Shown piece by piece: positions 12,657 through 26,002 of a stretch of 64,000 nt of DNA (within the stretch, counting starts at the first letter, position 1; the number at the start of each line of letters is the position of its first letter). The stretch is from Loxodes magnus. Its lineage: Eukaryota > Ciliophora > Karyorelictea > Loxodida > Loxodidae. Made by a program: the position numbers and the translations under genes. The stretch covers positions 186,001 to 250,000 of the forward strand of contig CAMPDV010000079.1 in assembly GCA_946699065.1 (NCBI GenBank), written 5' to 3'. A model generated the notes under the pieces. The model was not told the DNA's origin. It made no database searches and saw only the letters and a list, made by a program, of their open reading frames with translations.

Positions 12657-14500
12657 GAATTAGCTTAAACTTAAACTTATTAATTTTCAAGCATAAAAAT
12701 ATAAATACTACCTATCAACTCCATTTTCTTTTTTCCATACTTTATTACTGTTAGTAATCTTAGTCTAATTAATGAGCTATAAGGCTTCTTATTATCATTG
12801 TTACTTTATTGGATATACTCTTTCATACATGAACTTTAGTTTCAATAACTAAGGCTTATCTATAGCTTAATAGACATATTTATTAACCTTCATTTACCTA
12901 AATTAACGCTTTGTAGCTTATTTGTTAAACTTTCCCTTTCATCATAGTGATACCAATTATTTATCACACGATATCAAGTATATGCTTATACATGACACTA
13001 CTTCGACTGATATCAACATAATCTGTATCACAAAGGTAAAAATTAAGAAGGAGGAGATGACAGACTGTTAAGCACTCACCGAATGACAGGTGAATTCCAG
13101 TATATCAGTAATATGAAAACAATAATTAAAGTTTACAATGCTTAGTCAATTAAAATAGCCATTCAATTAAACCATATAGTTTAAGCTCTTTTCATCACTA
13201 AGCTGGAAACAAATAGTTTAACAATAGACACTAACTAGTTAAAAAGTTATTTCCATCTTGATACTAAAAATGAACTGTAAGATCATGTTTTAAATAGCTA
13301 ACCTAATATAAAATGTTTTTACATAGTAATAGGCTGATATGGTATATAAGCATTACAATAAAGAATAATAAATAACCTAGTAGCATTTACAAATAGATCT
13401 ATTAAAGATAATTTAACTATTAAGGCTTAGTTTCACATCGCTTTAATAGTTTAACCATTAGTTCTAATTTCAATTGCTAATAAGATACTTAGGTTGCTTT
13501 ATATTTACAATACCTTTCTGCTATCTGCTTCTCCTGATTTAGCACTTTCTATAAGTAAGGAGATTTTAGTTTAGAATCCTTGGTTAGAAGTTTATTATCT
13601 AGTTTGATGGGTATAAAAGATAATGACAAAAGGTTTAAAACATTAAGTGAAAATGAATCCAATAATTGTATTTTTAGGCTACAACACAATAAGATTCTTT
13701 AAACTTCCCTATTCTCTAAGTTTTAACTTGATAATTAAAAAACTTTTAGCGGAGCTGATAGAAAGCTTACTCTTAGGTTTCAATCTAAACTACTTAAATA
13801 AGCAAAGAAATTTAAATATTAAAGCAAACATAGAATCCTTTCTATACGCATACTAAGCAACAGCTTTCTCTTAATAAGCAATACTAATAAAGATATGCCT
13901 AACTAATCAAATTAAATCTAGGTAACAGTTTATAAAACTTAGCTTAAAACTATTTAGCTATATAAACTGTAAATAAGCCTATATACTTAAGCTTTAAATA
14001 AAATAGATTACTAGATGTATTTCTAACTATCTAAATAGTCTAAATATTACCTATACTAATATTTATCTCTTATATGCTATTCATTTGACTCATTATAGAG
14101 ATAGTACGAATTCTAACCTAATAGTCAATCTCCTTTAGTTAGGAATTATTATTTTGAATGCTGCCCTAAGAATTTAGAATAAAGCTGAGAAAAGTATATC
14201 AAAAGTAAATGGCAAGCTAGCTAAGGTAATCAGTTAAATTATACTACATTAAAGTCTTAACTAGGTTAGTATAGTTTCATTAAGACTGCCTGTTAAATCT
14301 ATTTCTATTATAAGAAAATCCAAACTTCCTTAAGTAAAAGGAAGAGTCAATTTATATAAAGAAAGCTGCTCCATACAAAAAGCAGAAGTAATAATCACTC
14401 TCTTAATGATTGAGAGAGTAATAATAGACAGAGGATAAAGTTGGATTTAGTAGTTAATGAAGTGTAAAATAAAATAAATAAAAGTTCGTTTGATTGATAA
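12657..14500. other. Long intergenic region, no recognisable gene
   Basis: AT-rich and rich in TAG/CTA/AGCTT words. A plus-strand open stretch at 13647-13856 was examined and shows no motif. Nothing else could be supported on either strand. Confidence 0.5.
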
Positions 14501-16753
14501 ATGGGAATTTACACTTTATTAGTAAATTTGTCTATATTGCTTGTAATTTCGAAGTCAGATATTATAGACAGAATAAAATAATGAGATTCGTTAAGAATGA
14601 AAACTTAGGAAATGCTGTAATATACTCTTAGTAAATATGAGACTCATGCTTGAGGCGCTGATGGAATCAACCCAATAAGTTGCACTCCTGTTGTTGCTGA
14701 TAATAAAGATATGACACTGGGAAATTTTAGTCTTTTAATGGTAGATACACTAGATACTTTCATTGTAATGGGAATGGAAGATAAATTTGTCGAGTATTCG
14801 TAATGACTTTGAAAAAATCTAAATTTTGAGTAGAATGTAACTGTTAGTCTCTTCGAAGCGAATATAAGAATTCTAGGAGGCCTTTTATCAGCCCATTTTG
14901 GAGCTAAGAAACTAATTTAGAATTATAACAATGAATATATAAGCTTAGCTGTAAAGCTAGGAAATAAGTTATCTATGGCATGAAACGATAAATCAGATTT
15001 GCCACATAGATATATCAATTTTCTCAATGGTCCTGAATTGAAAAAAGATACTCATTTTGAAATGAACATTGCAGAGGCTGGCACTTTGAGTTTAGAGTTT
15101 GTATTACTATCTCATTTAAGTGGAAATAATACCTATAAAAAATTGGTTTAGAGGACTTTTGAGTTTCTCATAAATCAGAGAAATGAAAAGAACTTGCTAG
15201 GATTTAGTTTTGATACACGAAATTAAAAGTATTGAAATAAGCAGGTTACTGTAGGAGCGGGAGTTGACAGCTTTTTTGAATATTTACTCAAGTCAAGTAT
15301 CCTTTATAACTGCGAAGAATGCTAATTCTGATACGAGTAGTTCACATAAGCAGCTTATACTCATTTATCGAATGAAAACTGGTTTATAAGATTAGAACTG
15401 GATACGGGATAGCAATTGAACTGACTGATAGATGCTTTAATTGCTTTCTGGCCTGGCATGGAAGTATTAGGAGGTAAAGTTCATGAAGCAACAATTTAGC
15501 ATGCTTAATTATATTACTTGTGAGCACATTTTCATGGGTTGCCAGAGAGTTTCGATTTAATCTAAACTAAACCAATTTTAAATACTTATTTCTTAAGACC
15601 AGAGCTGATTGAAAGCACATACTATTTATATTTAGCAACTAGAAACGAAAAGTACATTAAAGTAGCATAGTTAATGCTCATGGATTTAGAAATGTAACGT
15701 ACGTAGTGCGGATACGGAATAGCATAGAACTTAGCACCCGAAGAAACTAGATTAATTGCTGATGTGATGCCAAGTTACTTTTTAAGTGAGACACTGAAAT
15801 ACTTATTCTTAATATTCGATTCCGCTATTAATTACAGATATAATGATGCTATGCTGTACTTAAATTTCATATGCTTAGATATGACTTGCGATTTGAATAT
15901 ACAGCAGTACAAAAATTATAACTATGACGATATAATATTTTCAACAGAAGGCCATTTATTCCCTATATCTGAAGTATATTAATACGAGAAATGGAGTTTG
16001 AATTTTACCTAGTTAAACTAAACTTCAAACTAATGTCTAGCTGATAATCTAAATCAAGCTTTTGAATTCAACGAACTCTACTTAGAGGAAATTTTACTCT
16101 ACCACTAGTAGATGTAAAAAACAAAGAGACCTGTACTCTTATTTTTTCCCTTAATAAAGACAAATGATACAGTACTTTATAACCCTAAAGAGGAAATATA
16201 AATAGTGCTTATTTAGATTATCATTAATAACACAGTTGTGGACTATTTTATTGCATCATAAGCATTATATGGAAACAAAGTTTAGGAAGGCTTTACTCTA
16301 CATGTGAAGCTAATTGAGTCATATCCTAGTAGGGCTTGTCATTAGCTTAAACAGAAAAACGATGAAAAATTTTTCGTTCTAGTCATCAGAGGAGGCTGCG
16401 ATTTTATAAATAAAACAATAAACGTAGAAAAGAGCGGAGCAGCAGGAATAATTATCTATAATGATGTATCTTACGACAACAACCTAATCAAAATGATTGC
16501 TACTGATGGCATAAATTATTAGCCTAAAATCACTTCGTTATTCACAACTAATTCTCAAGCCAGGAAAATGCTTAAATACATAAGAGAGAATAAAATGTTT
16601 GATATGAGCATTACTCTATACAATTAAAAGTAAATTTAAATTTAACTAACTTAATATATTTCTACTCCTACTTCCTTCTTTGGTTCTACCATTCTATATA
16701 AGAGAACTTCTTTACTTATATCAATAATGTTCAATATTAATAAAGTGTTTTGA
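14501..16753 (+). CDS. EDEM3-like alpha-mannosidase (GH47) with PA domain
   Basis: ER glycoprotein quality control: GH47 proteins of the EDEM group trim or recognise mannose on misfolded glycoproteins for ER-associated degradation. The 750-aa product begins with a signal peptide (MGIYTLLVNLSILLVISKS). GH47 signatures follow in order: LVDTLDTF-type motif VDTLDTFIVMG near residue 80, EAGTLSLEFVLLSHLSG near 190, GAGVDSFFEYLLKSS near 252, LRPELIESTYYLYLAT near 366, and STEGHLFPI near 480. A protease-associated domain (VIRGGCDFINKTINVEKSG, GIIIYND) lies at about 600-690, as in EDEM3. Many Trp codons are TGA (for example HAWGADG, KYWNKQV) and many Gln are TAA or TAG. No intron is needed. The last 40 residues after about 16620 are low complexity; the TGA at 16751-16753 is in frame. 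Confidence 0.93.
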
Positions 16754-16958
16754 TAAGATCTGCTAATGAGAGTATATATGATGCATAAAATAATTATTTA
16801 GCTAAATGATCCTTTTTACTGATATAGTTAGAGTTTATTATTTAATAAAGCGAAGGGTTAAGAAGGTTAATTTTCTTATTTTTAAATAGAGCTCATTCAT
16901 ATTATTAATATCTAATATATCTAATGTAAGATAAGATTGATATATAAACACTACTTAA

Positions 16959-18090
16959 TCAAATGTTTGACTCACTTGGAGGTATTTCAACCTCTTTCTT
17001 ATCAGTCTCTAGATTGCTCTAGAGTCTAAATATAAAAATTTTCAAATCTCTACAACTTTTCTACATACTATGATATGGTTCTTGAATTATTCTTTCACCT
17101 AGATAATGTTTTATTTCTTTTTTCTGGTATATTTTTCCAAATTTGTTACAATACAATTTTCTCTTTTTATTTATTGCTTGTATCTCTTCCTTTTGTCCTT
17201 TAACTTCTTCCAATAGTTTCTGTATTCTTATTTTAAGCTGTTAAATTTCTAGCATCTTTGCCATAGCTTGGTTCGAGAGTTACAGTATTAGCCTTTTTTG
17301 TTTCTCATTTAAATTTAAAATCTGAGTTTTTTCTCCTTCGGTGATCATTGATTATTTCCTTATTTCTTAGACCCATTTAGCGCTAAAAATTTTGCTTATT
17401 TTATTTTATTTTTCTATATTGTTGCCAAGTTCTTTCTACTTCTATTTCTATTGCTTGTTTTGATATTAACTGTACTTGCTTTGTGAAATATTTCAAAGGT
17501 ATTACGGTCTTTTCTTAGGAAATTATTCTATATTCTATTTCCTCTGTAGTCCCAAGTTTTTCCATTAAGGTCTTATTGTCTTTCTTAAACTTTTTTACTT
17601 CTTCCTGAATTTCCAGTACCTTCTTAATCAACTAATTATAACTTATTTACTGATTGGCTATGAAATCAGAGACTTCTTATTTTATTATACTTATAGTCTA
17701 TTTCCTAGAATTCCCTTCAGAGGTAGAAATCTCGATTTGGCGAGCAAACTTTTATTACTCTTGTCCTGGTACTAGATGATATATAATTTTAAACCTCTAT
17801 GATTTGAAGAAATACAAAGATAGCAACAAACTTAAGAGTTGCTTGCAATTAAAGCAGACTTAGTATCCTTAGAGTGCTTTTAGTTCTATTAAAAGGATTT
17901 AATTAAATACCATTAACTAGTCATTTAGTTAGTTACTTTTCTTAAGATTAATAATATAAATACGCTCCTTTTGATATTAGGTAAAGCTTCTTTATTATTC
18001 TATCTCTATTCTGAACTATCAAGTTAAAGTAGTTATAATAAGGCTTTCATCTTATCAGTCCCTCTTGGTTATTTTTAATTAGATGTACAT
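16959..18090 (-). CDS. Coiled-coil protein, unrecognised
   Basis: I do not recognise the family. Read with one 22-nt intron (17454-17475), the product is about 369 aa. The first half is globular (IKITKRDWQDESLIITTLT-like segment, then YHLVPGQEQQKFARQ). The second half is a strong heptad coiled coil: KVLEIQEEVKKFKKDNKTL, then after the intron LNLNEKQKRLILQLSNQAM and IQKLLEEVKGQKEEIQAIN. It ends SNLETDKKEVEIPPSESNI at TGA 16961-16959. Several Trp are TGA. The start at 18090 is the first in-frame ATG I favour, but the frame is open further upstream. A cytoskeletal or ciliary structural role is a guess from the coiled coil only. Confidence 0.55.
17454..17475 (-). other. 22-nt intron in coiled-coil gene
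   Basis: GTACAGTTAATATCAAAACAAG on the minus strand. Removing it joins two coiled-coil-like frames that are otherwise offset by one base. Confidence 0.5.
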
Positions 18091-18359
18091 ATCAAAATAT
18101 TAGGAAAGAGAGATAATCTAGGTATAAGAAGGCTATCAAGGTTAGTATATTAACCCCTAGTCCTTAATAACTAGTATAAAAGATATTATGCTTAGGTAGA
18201 TTAAATGCTAGTATGGGAATAAAAATAGCTTAATGATTATGCATTGGCATCTTATTAGAAATAAGATTAAGGAAATGTATCATTTTAAAAATTAAAAAGC
18301 ATCTCATATGGCATAAAAGGAATTAATCCTATCCCTCTATATTTCTCAGGATTGGTCAG

Positions 18360-19923
18360 CTACTCATTTTCCATCCTAATCAAGATTCACTGAGTCCTTC
18401 TTAGTAACTCTATTATCTGCTATATCAATCTTATCAAGTCTTAATTCAGCAATTGATTCTAGATAATAGTGATGGAAGTGAAAGAAATGGTTCAAGAGAA
18501 TCTGCCTAGTATATTAGTAATGATAGCAAAGTAATAAAACTTCTTGGAGTATATCAATTTATCCCTTAACATGAAACCATTTTAAGAGTTTAATTAAAGT
18601 CCTCAGTCTATGAAAGTATCTCAAAAACAACCATAGAAAGTACTAACAACTCCTGAGAAAATAAATAGATAGAAAAAAATCTGGTTGAAATGGTCGGAAA
18701 AATAGACTACATTGATATAGGATAAAGCGACTGTTATTATCCCTGATAGGTATTTCAAAGAGTTTCATAGTTGGTTAATTTATTAGTCTTGATATGCCTT
18801 CTTAAGACACTGGCAAACTCTTATTCATAAAGGAATTTATAGTATAATGCAGCAAGCAAAAGGGTGGTTCTAGTATTGAGTGAATTCTTTATCTTGCCAA
18901 GAGCTTTGGAAAAATATGAAGATTGACATATAAAAGTCTTCCATTATTTTAGAAACGCTTGTTAAAATATCTCCAAGCAAGAAATGTCTAAATCTTATCT
19001 AGCCTCACGGACCTTTTAGCATCTCTAAAAGAGTTAAAAGTATTCCTTTTCGTTGCTATGCTTAGAATGAATATTTGGTAGGTAGCAAAAAAATGAAAAC
19101 AAATATTAGAGTAATTACTAATGTAGATCATCTCTAGAGAAAGGGAGTATAATTAGCTCACTCATTATCTACTAAAAGCGCAACAAAAAATACAAGCCAA
19201 ATGATAGAAATAATTCCAGCAATTTTGAAAACTTTGATAAAATTAGTTACACTTTCTTAGCCAATTTCCATGATAACTACTCAATTTATGCTGTATAAAG
19301 TGAAATGATATAAAGCAAATCCTAGAAGTCAAATTATGAGACATATATTAAATGTCAGCCTTATACATGGAAATGTTAGATGTAACTTATTTTATCGGGA
19401 GCTTTCACCTAAAACAATTCAGTATAATAGAATAGAAGATGACAATGCAAACGTGCATCCAAAATAAAAAGATGCAGCCTATAGATCTCAAACTACATCT
19501 TATGTATATTCCATTCTAAGTTCAGATTCTGCCTTCTAATAACTACCTTTTAAGTATTTTTGAGCATATTATTTAGTAATAGATTCCCTTAGACTAAATA
19601 GCTTTTTATCTTTGTTAATTTAAAAGTATTTCTTTCCCTAAATTCTCTCATGAATAGGCTACTAATATTCAGTTGGGAAGTGTTTAAAGGCTTTCTTTCT
19701 GATTTTCTTAGTAGCTAAGTAGTTACTTTAGACAAAGTTGATTAATAGGTTAATATTTCGATACAGATCCTTATACATTTACTTCTGTCTTTACTACAAA
19801 TTCCAATATGAGTTAGCTTTAATTGGCTCTTCAACTGATACTTACTCTAAGTTATTACTATCTTCTTCTAGCTTTTTTATTTTTGACGAAATGAATTACT
19901 CTACGTTTTCTACCTACTGCTGA
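18360..19923 (+). other. Possible coding stretch, exon structure unresolved
   Basis: All three plus-strand frames are open over long spans and each reads protein-like in places: SERNGSRESAQYISNDSKV and LVEMVGKIDYIDIGQSD in one, IIPDRYFKEFHSWLIYQSW in another, and ALYMEMLDVTYFIGSFHLK in the third, which reaches a TGA at 19700-19702. Another frame ends at TGA 19921-19923. One or more short introns probably switch frame, but I could not fix them. No domain is recognised. It could also be a decaying gene. Confidence 0.35.
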
Positions 19924-20821
19924 AACTCGTTTATAAACTGAAGTACGAAGTATAAAGAATCTTAAGCTTATTATTAATCAAGACCGTCTCGTTATATCTC
20001 AAATGTATCACAAAGTGGATTTAAAGACGTATAAGCCTGGGAGACGAACGATTTCTACAGCTAATCCTATATTTTTTCAAATTTGAGTTCCCCTAACTAA
20101 ATAGAAAGTTTCCTTCTATGCTTCTTGCTTGTCTGCTATTACTTAAACTTCTTAAACTATACAACGTATTACTTAATTAACTGCTTAAGATTCTTATAGT
20201 TGAGATAATAAGGCTAGAGCTCTAGTATTTTACAAGCTTCGTAGTAATTTCCAAACTTCATCCTTGTTAGAATAATTTCAACTGTATAATTATTTAACCT
20301 AATAATCAGTTTAAAAGCTAACTTATATATTCCCTTACATTTACTCTAGCTTTACTATCCTTACTACTTCCATTAAGCTTCAACGGGTGCACTAAAAGTG
20401 TGAGAGTAAACTTCTAAAAGAGTATAGTTTCATCAGATGTAATAAGAGAGCTTAGACCTTATAAAGCTTAAGTTTTATAAAGTAAGCTTAGTACTTAGAG
20501 TATTAAAAAGGAGTAAATATACAAAGCTGTTGTTTAGTACGAAGGTTAAATATTATAAAGTAGGATACTAATATATAAGTACACTAGATGTTCTGCCCTA
20601 TCATATTAACTATGGCACTTTAATTAAGCTTAATATTTCATTACTGCTTCTATAAAATCTCTTATAACTAGCTAATTCCTTCACTTTGGAACTGCCTGAT
20701 AACTGTATATATTAGTTAGGTTATAGTGTCTTAGTAAGGAAGGATAGTAATAACTAGAGGGTATTAAACTGACATAGTGAGTATAATAGAATAAAGTGTT
20801 ATTGTTTAACTATATAAAATA
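19924..20821. other. Intergenic, no recognisable gene
   Basis: AT-rich, with frequent TAGCTTA-like words and few TGA or TCA triplets. No motif was seen. Confidence 0.5.
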
Positions 20822-23800
20822 ATGCAAACGCATTCTAAAAGACCTGCTACTTAAAATACTGCTAAAAGGGATTCTTCAAATTAGAAGGCCAATTAATTAA
20901 CTGTCTTTGAGGAATTTGAGAAGTTCGCTGAGAGCTAAATGCTGAGAGAGTATGAGAAGTAGATTGATAGGAAGTGGATTTAGAGAATGCTTAAAGAAGA
21001 AGGCTGCTAGTGCATAATTTCTGAAATGGTTCAGAGAGTAAGTTTTAATTTAATAGTTGCACCAATATGTATAAGCTAAGCTAGCTAACAAGAAGAAAGC
21101 TAATATGGATATTAATGTAGATTTGCTTATTAAGAACTTCAGTAATAGAGCTCAAGAATATATCGAAAAGAACGAGCATTTAACTAAGAGCCTATAGAGA
21201 TAAATTGAACCTTTAAGTGGAATAAAGGAAATAATGGAGAAGATATAAAAGATTGTAGATGAAGATAACAAAACAAAGGATATCTATGTTGAGCTATGTT
21301 CTGGCAAGGAGCAATTTGAATAATATGAAAAGTAAAAATCAAATCTAACGACCATTTTACAAGAACTACATAACAAGCCTATTCCAGAAGAAGCTGAAAT
21401 AATCAAAATATATGTAAGGCTTTATTTTAGGATGATATCTGGCAAAAGTATTATGCTGTAGAGAATGTTATCCTTGAAGAAAAGTTTTAAACACATTTGG
21501 AAGTAGAAAAAATCAAGCATTATTGCGAAAATAAAATCCAGTGGTATAAGCAAAGAGCAGCTGACGAAATTCAAGTATTAGAGAAAAGGCTTTATGAGCT
21601 AGAGTAGTAAACTCTTTTTTCATAAGAGCAAATGTCAATGATGCTTGAAGATTTCTGAGCTGTTTAGGTTAGATTTTAGGAATTGACTGAAATGAAGACT
21701 AAATAGAAACCACAGCAAATGAGATAGAAAATAACAGTATTAGAGCAAGAGAATAACATGCTTAAGGCTATTAATACCAAATTAACTCAAGAAATAAGGC
21801 ATTATGAAATAATCATTAAAGAGCTAATAAAGGAAAAAACCGATTTCAAGGAAGACAATAATTGGTTAACATTACTATTGTGTAATATCTTCAAAACTTA
21901 AAGAGGATCATTTGAGAAACTTATGACATATCAATCAGGTAGAGATGCATAAAAGATAATCGACTGATTTGATTAAGAAACTAAGTTTAAGGAATAAACC
22001 ATTTTAGATTTATAGTCCGATATTTAGCTCTTAACTGAAATCCTCAGATAGTCGTTACTTAAACCTTCTGATATGTTTGATACTGTATATGATCAAGATA
22101 GAGCACTCATTCTTCTTATGATTGAACCATCGCAAATAGAAAAAATGAAGGAGAAATGGCTGATAATCAGTAATAAGTATTGGAAGAAAAAAGGCTTCAA
22201 AAGTGCTTAAGATTTCCTTAATAAAAAGTATGAAGGTGGAGATATCAAAGCGAAGGAAAAAGAAAAGAAATAAGGAGAGACTAAGAAATAAAAATAAAAG
22301 GAAAAAACCAGCAAATATATCAGAAAACTACTTAAAAATTAATAGAGAGATAAAGAAAACGACTAAATTTAGGAATAGGGGGAAATTTTTTCTTTAAACA
22401 TTAACCCTGTAAATTAATCAAATACCTAGGAGAAAGAATAATTATCCTAAAGTAGGAATTCTTTGAATTCTGAAAAAGAAGATTAGTCATCTGTCTAAAG
22501 AGCTAGAAAATAAACACAAACAGAAACTATTTTAGTACTTGATTAATAAATGCTTGATGAACTTTTTTTAGCTCTTCAACAATTAGATATTGACAAGTAG
22601 ATAAAACCGAACTAAGTTAGTAATGAAGAAAGATAGAATATATAAGAATTATCAAATCAGAAATTTTAAATTTCAAAGTTCATAGAAATGGATACTAAAA
22701 AGCCAGGAACACCTTCTCTTAAAATGAAAGAGTTATGTGAGCATTTTTCTCCTCTTAAATCTTCGATTATCGCAGATGGTTCGGAATAAGCAGTGAGAGA
22801 AATAATGAAAAGGTAGTCTTAGATACTTCAGCAGAACTTAATAAATGTCTTTAAGAGTAAATAAGAAAAAGATTAAGAAGCCCAAATGAAGCTTCAGCAA
22901 AAGGAAGTTTATTACTTCTAGGATTAGTAGCACAAACTAGTTTAAACTGAAGTCAAATATAAAGATACTATCATCTAATGCTCTGTGGAAATGGTTGATA
23001 GTTAAGTTAACACTTAAATCCTAAAGTTAGGATTTGATGATAAGTAAGCTCAGACACCATTTTCTATGATTAGTCATTTTATAAAAAGTGAGATGGATAA
23101 AAAGTTTGATGTTTAAACTTAAACTATAGAAATCTTAAAATCTGAGTAAGAAACCTAAACAGGTATACTAATGACTGAGAGAATTAACATGCAGTTGAAG
23201 TATTAAAAGACATATGGATATGTATAAACTCAAACAGAGGTACCCTTCGCCTAGATTTCCATCCTGGAAGAATAAATCACCAATCTTGACAAAGAAAATA
23301 AGCAACTTAATCTTCAAATCGTTAACTTAGAAAGCATGAGATCAAACTTAGAAGCAGAGATAGAACGTAATTAGGAAACGTTCCAGGAGTTAACTACCTA
23401 AATGAGAGATTATAAGCTGAAACTTCAAAAGAAGAAGAACTAGCAAATCTCTCAGATGATTTTCCCTTCGAAGCAAACTTCAGGTAATCTTTTAATGAAG
23501 AAATGTCGAGATAGAAGCAGTAGCGTGGTAACTATAGCTATGAAGATAGTTTGTCTTAAAAATCTCAAATTCTATCAGTTTATAAGCCTGCCAGTGCTGT
23601 TTAGTATAAAGAAGAATCTATTTAGATTAATCAAAATCTAGAAAGATATTCTGAAAACTTTAAAATTTAGATATAGGAAAGCGATTTAATTTCAGAGTAA
23701 TAAGTCCAAAAGGAAAAGAAAAGTGGGAATCCTAGTCCTAGCAGGTAAAAGGATTAATTGTAAGTTTAAGAGAAAGTTAGGATATCAATATCTGCTACTT

Positions 23801-25161
23801 TTGACAAGTTAACTTCATTGACACCTTCTGATTCCTCACTTAAATCAAATGAGCAAGGGGAGAAATAAGAAGATATCTAAGAATCTGAGAAGAAAAAGGA
23901 AAACCAAAATAACTAAAGTTCTAAAAACAATGGGTCAGATAGGCAATCTGATTAATACGATTCGGATAATTCCCAATCTGAAGATATGTAAAACTATAAA
24001 ATGAAAAGGAAATAAAACTAGTAACGGAAGTTTTCAGTGTAAAGTGCAAATGAATAAGATTAGAATCTTAATTTGATAAAGTATAAAAGAGGATCTCTTA
24101 ATATCAACTTAATGAAGGCTCAGGACGAAATCGAATTATAAGATTAGTTTAATAAGGCCAAGACTTAAAATCAAACTTATACTCCTTTACTCCCTAAATC
24201 ATAATAATCAGAAAGATAAAAATTACTAAGTAACAGGTCGCAAAGAAAAGAGCAAAAATAAAGACTTAAAACTGCCTAAGCTAAGGCTATGAATATACTT
24301 CAGCAAAAATTCTAAGTACCTTATCTAATGAATGTAGTCAATTTGCCTGAATACTCAGAGACAGTTTATTCTACTGAATCAGGAGAGAAATAAGATCAGT
24401 CTGTCCAAGTAAGTCACGAATTTCAAAGCAGAGCGCAGTTATTTTACTTTAAGAACTGCATATAAACAGTTTTGAACGAATTCAATGCCTAATGCAGACA
24501 CTAAGATTTGAACTTTTTCCTTGATTGGATAGTTTTCTCAAACTCATTTTAATATCAATTGCGAGATATTTTAATACTAGGAATGAAAGTGATAACAGAC
24601 GTATAATACACTATTAATGACCAACAGTTGAAAATATATCCAAGCACTACAAGAGAAAAGATACCTAAATAGATTTATCTGGACTCTATTTATAATAAGT
24701 GCTCGATAAAAGCGAAGAAGAAGTACAGGAACATTTTCAAATGAAGACAGCTATTGCTTAAGTTGTTTAAACGCTAAGCATAAACCCTTGGAAAAAGAAT
24801 AGCTTTCTTTCTCATTTCTGATCCAATCAGAGTTTTAAGTTAGATGAGCTTTTACATCAAGTTCATTAGAGATGAATTAAAGGCATTCACAGTTCAAAGC
24901 ACTTCTCATAAAGAAATTATAAATGAGAAGCCTCCACATCCTCCTCATCCTCAAATTTAAAATAGTGGTGTTCCTCTTAATTTATTTAGACAAAGAAAGT
25001 TAAAAAAGTGAGAAGGAAGGATTTAGACAGCAGGACAGCCAAAGAGATATTAAAAAATTAGTGCATTGATTACTCCTCAGCACATTTAGAAGAAAAGTTA
25101 GCCTGATGAGATTCTGAACAGAGTAGTAAGTGTCACTAATGAAAAGGTTTACAAGTATTGA
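20822..25161 (+). CDS. Large coiled-coil protein (1427 aa)
   Basis: No family is recognised. Removing three short introns (21038-21056, 21414-21430 and 23367-23386; 19, 17 and 20 nt) gives one frame of 1427 aa ending at TGA 25159-25161. It begins MQTHSKRPATQNTAKRDSSN. Long heptad stretches follow at about residues 60-430 (for example KIQWYKQRAADEIQVLEKRL) and 600-860 (SILEEQITNLDKENKQLNL). A charged, Ser/Gln-rich, probably disordered linker lies at about 880-1150, and a more globular C-terminus contains RIAFFLISDPIRVLSQMSF and a proline run HPPHPQ. One internal TGA (KKWEGRIQ) is read as Trp; if it were the stop the protein would end about 48 residues earlier. A scaffold for basal bodies or cortical fibres would fit but is inference. 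Confidence 0.8.
21038..21056 (+). other. 19-nt intron
   Basis: GTAAGTTTTAATTTAATAG between SEMVQR and LHQYVQAKLANKK. Needed to keep the coiled-coil frame. Confidence 0.75.
21414..21430 (+). other. 17-nt intron
   Basis: GTAAGGCTTTATTTTAG between AEIIKIY and DDIWQKYYAVENV. Without it the coiled-coil frame is lost. Confidence 0.75.
23367..23386 (+). other. 20-nt intron
   Basis: GTAATTAGGAAACGTTCCAG. Splicing joins LEAEIE to RVNYLNERLQAETSKEEE, restoring a continuous coiled coil. Confidence 0.7.
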
Positions 25162-25482
25162 AAAACTAAATTAATTAGCTGTTTGATAATTATATAAAAG
25201 TGCATTCTAGCTATTAAACCTTATCTACCTTCTATATGATACTGGAATCTACTTGCTAAGCCAACCTATCAAAGTAAATCTCACAGCTGTTACATCTACT
25301 CTTCAAGCTTCTATTCTAGTTATCTTACTTACTGCTTATGATTTCTCCATCTCCGGTATATTTCTTGATATTTAGTTCTTATATTGAGCTGTAAAGGTAA
25401 TGAAGATCTAAGTTAAAAGATAGTAAGATAGAGAGTAGAGAGTAGTATTAAGTATAGAGTATAAGGTTTATTATTATCTAAA
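25162..25482. other. Intergenic spacer (321 bp)
   Basis: Lies between two plus-strand coiled-coil genes. A purine-rich run (AGATAGAGAGTAGAGAG) precedes the next start. Nothing else was seen. Confidence 0.5.
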
Positions 25483-26002
25483 ATGGAAAACTATCATAAC
25501 AAAATAAGGGAAAATTAAACTGATAAAGCCTACTTTTACAATCCTCCTAGATATCCATAAGTTCAAAGTGAATACCCTATGCAGCCTAACCAACCTTCCT
25601 TCATAAAAGGAAATTGACTACCTCAATTACCTATTGTAAGGTACTTTTAAATATTTATAGGAAAAGCTAGGGGAAGAAGAAAGAACGCTTTATAATAAGA
25701 TAGACTCGCTTATTATAAAATCACATGATAAAATCAAAGAGCAAAAGCAAGAAAACAAAAACTAAACTGATATGCTCTTACATGTTAGGACTAACCTTAT
25801 TAAATAGCTGTAACAAATAGAACAACAAATAAAGGAAAGACAGATTTAAGATTAGCAATTATAAGAATGACTAGATTAGATAAAATACTATGGAAAAGTT
25901 AGAAACTTAAAATTAAACGAAAGAGATGATCCTAGTGATTTACTCAAAATGATAGAAAAATTCCTATAGCAAAATTCTACCTATAAAAATGAGGAGAATT
26001 GA
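25483..26002 (+). CDS. Small coiled-coil protein (164 aa)
   Basis: Family not recognised. It opens MENYHNKIRENQTDKAYFYN with a Pro/Tyr-rich head. A 25-nt intron (25636-25660) then joins it to an acidic-basic coiled coil: IEKLGEEERTLYNKIDSL, then KIKEQKQENKNQTDMLLH and LIKQLQQIEQQIKERQIQD. The TGA at 26000-26002 is taken as the stop because helix-forming sequence ends there. The same frame stays open past it to a TGA at 26822-26824, so if 26000 were Trp the protein would have about 440 residues with a hydrophobic tail. It is in the same orientation as the 1427-aa gene, 321 bp downstream. Confidence 0.65.
25636..25660 (+). other. 25-nt intron
   Basis: GT at 25636 to AG at 25660. It ends in TTTATAG and restores the coiled-coil frame. 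Confidence 0.6.

Noticed and set aside
23456-23641. Plus frame MIFPSKQTSGNLLMKK as an exon
   Set aside because: After removing the 20-nt intron at 23367-23386 another frame continues the coiled coil to the end of the gene, and total length becomes a multiple of three.
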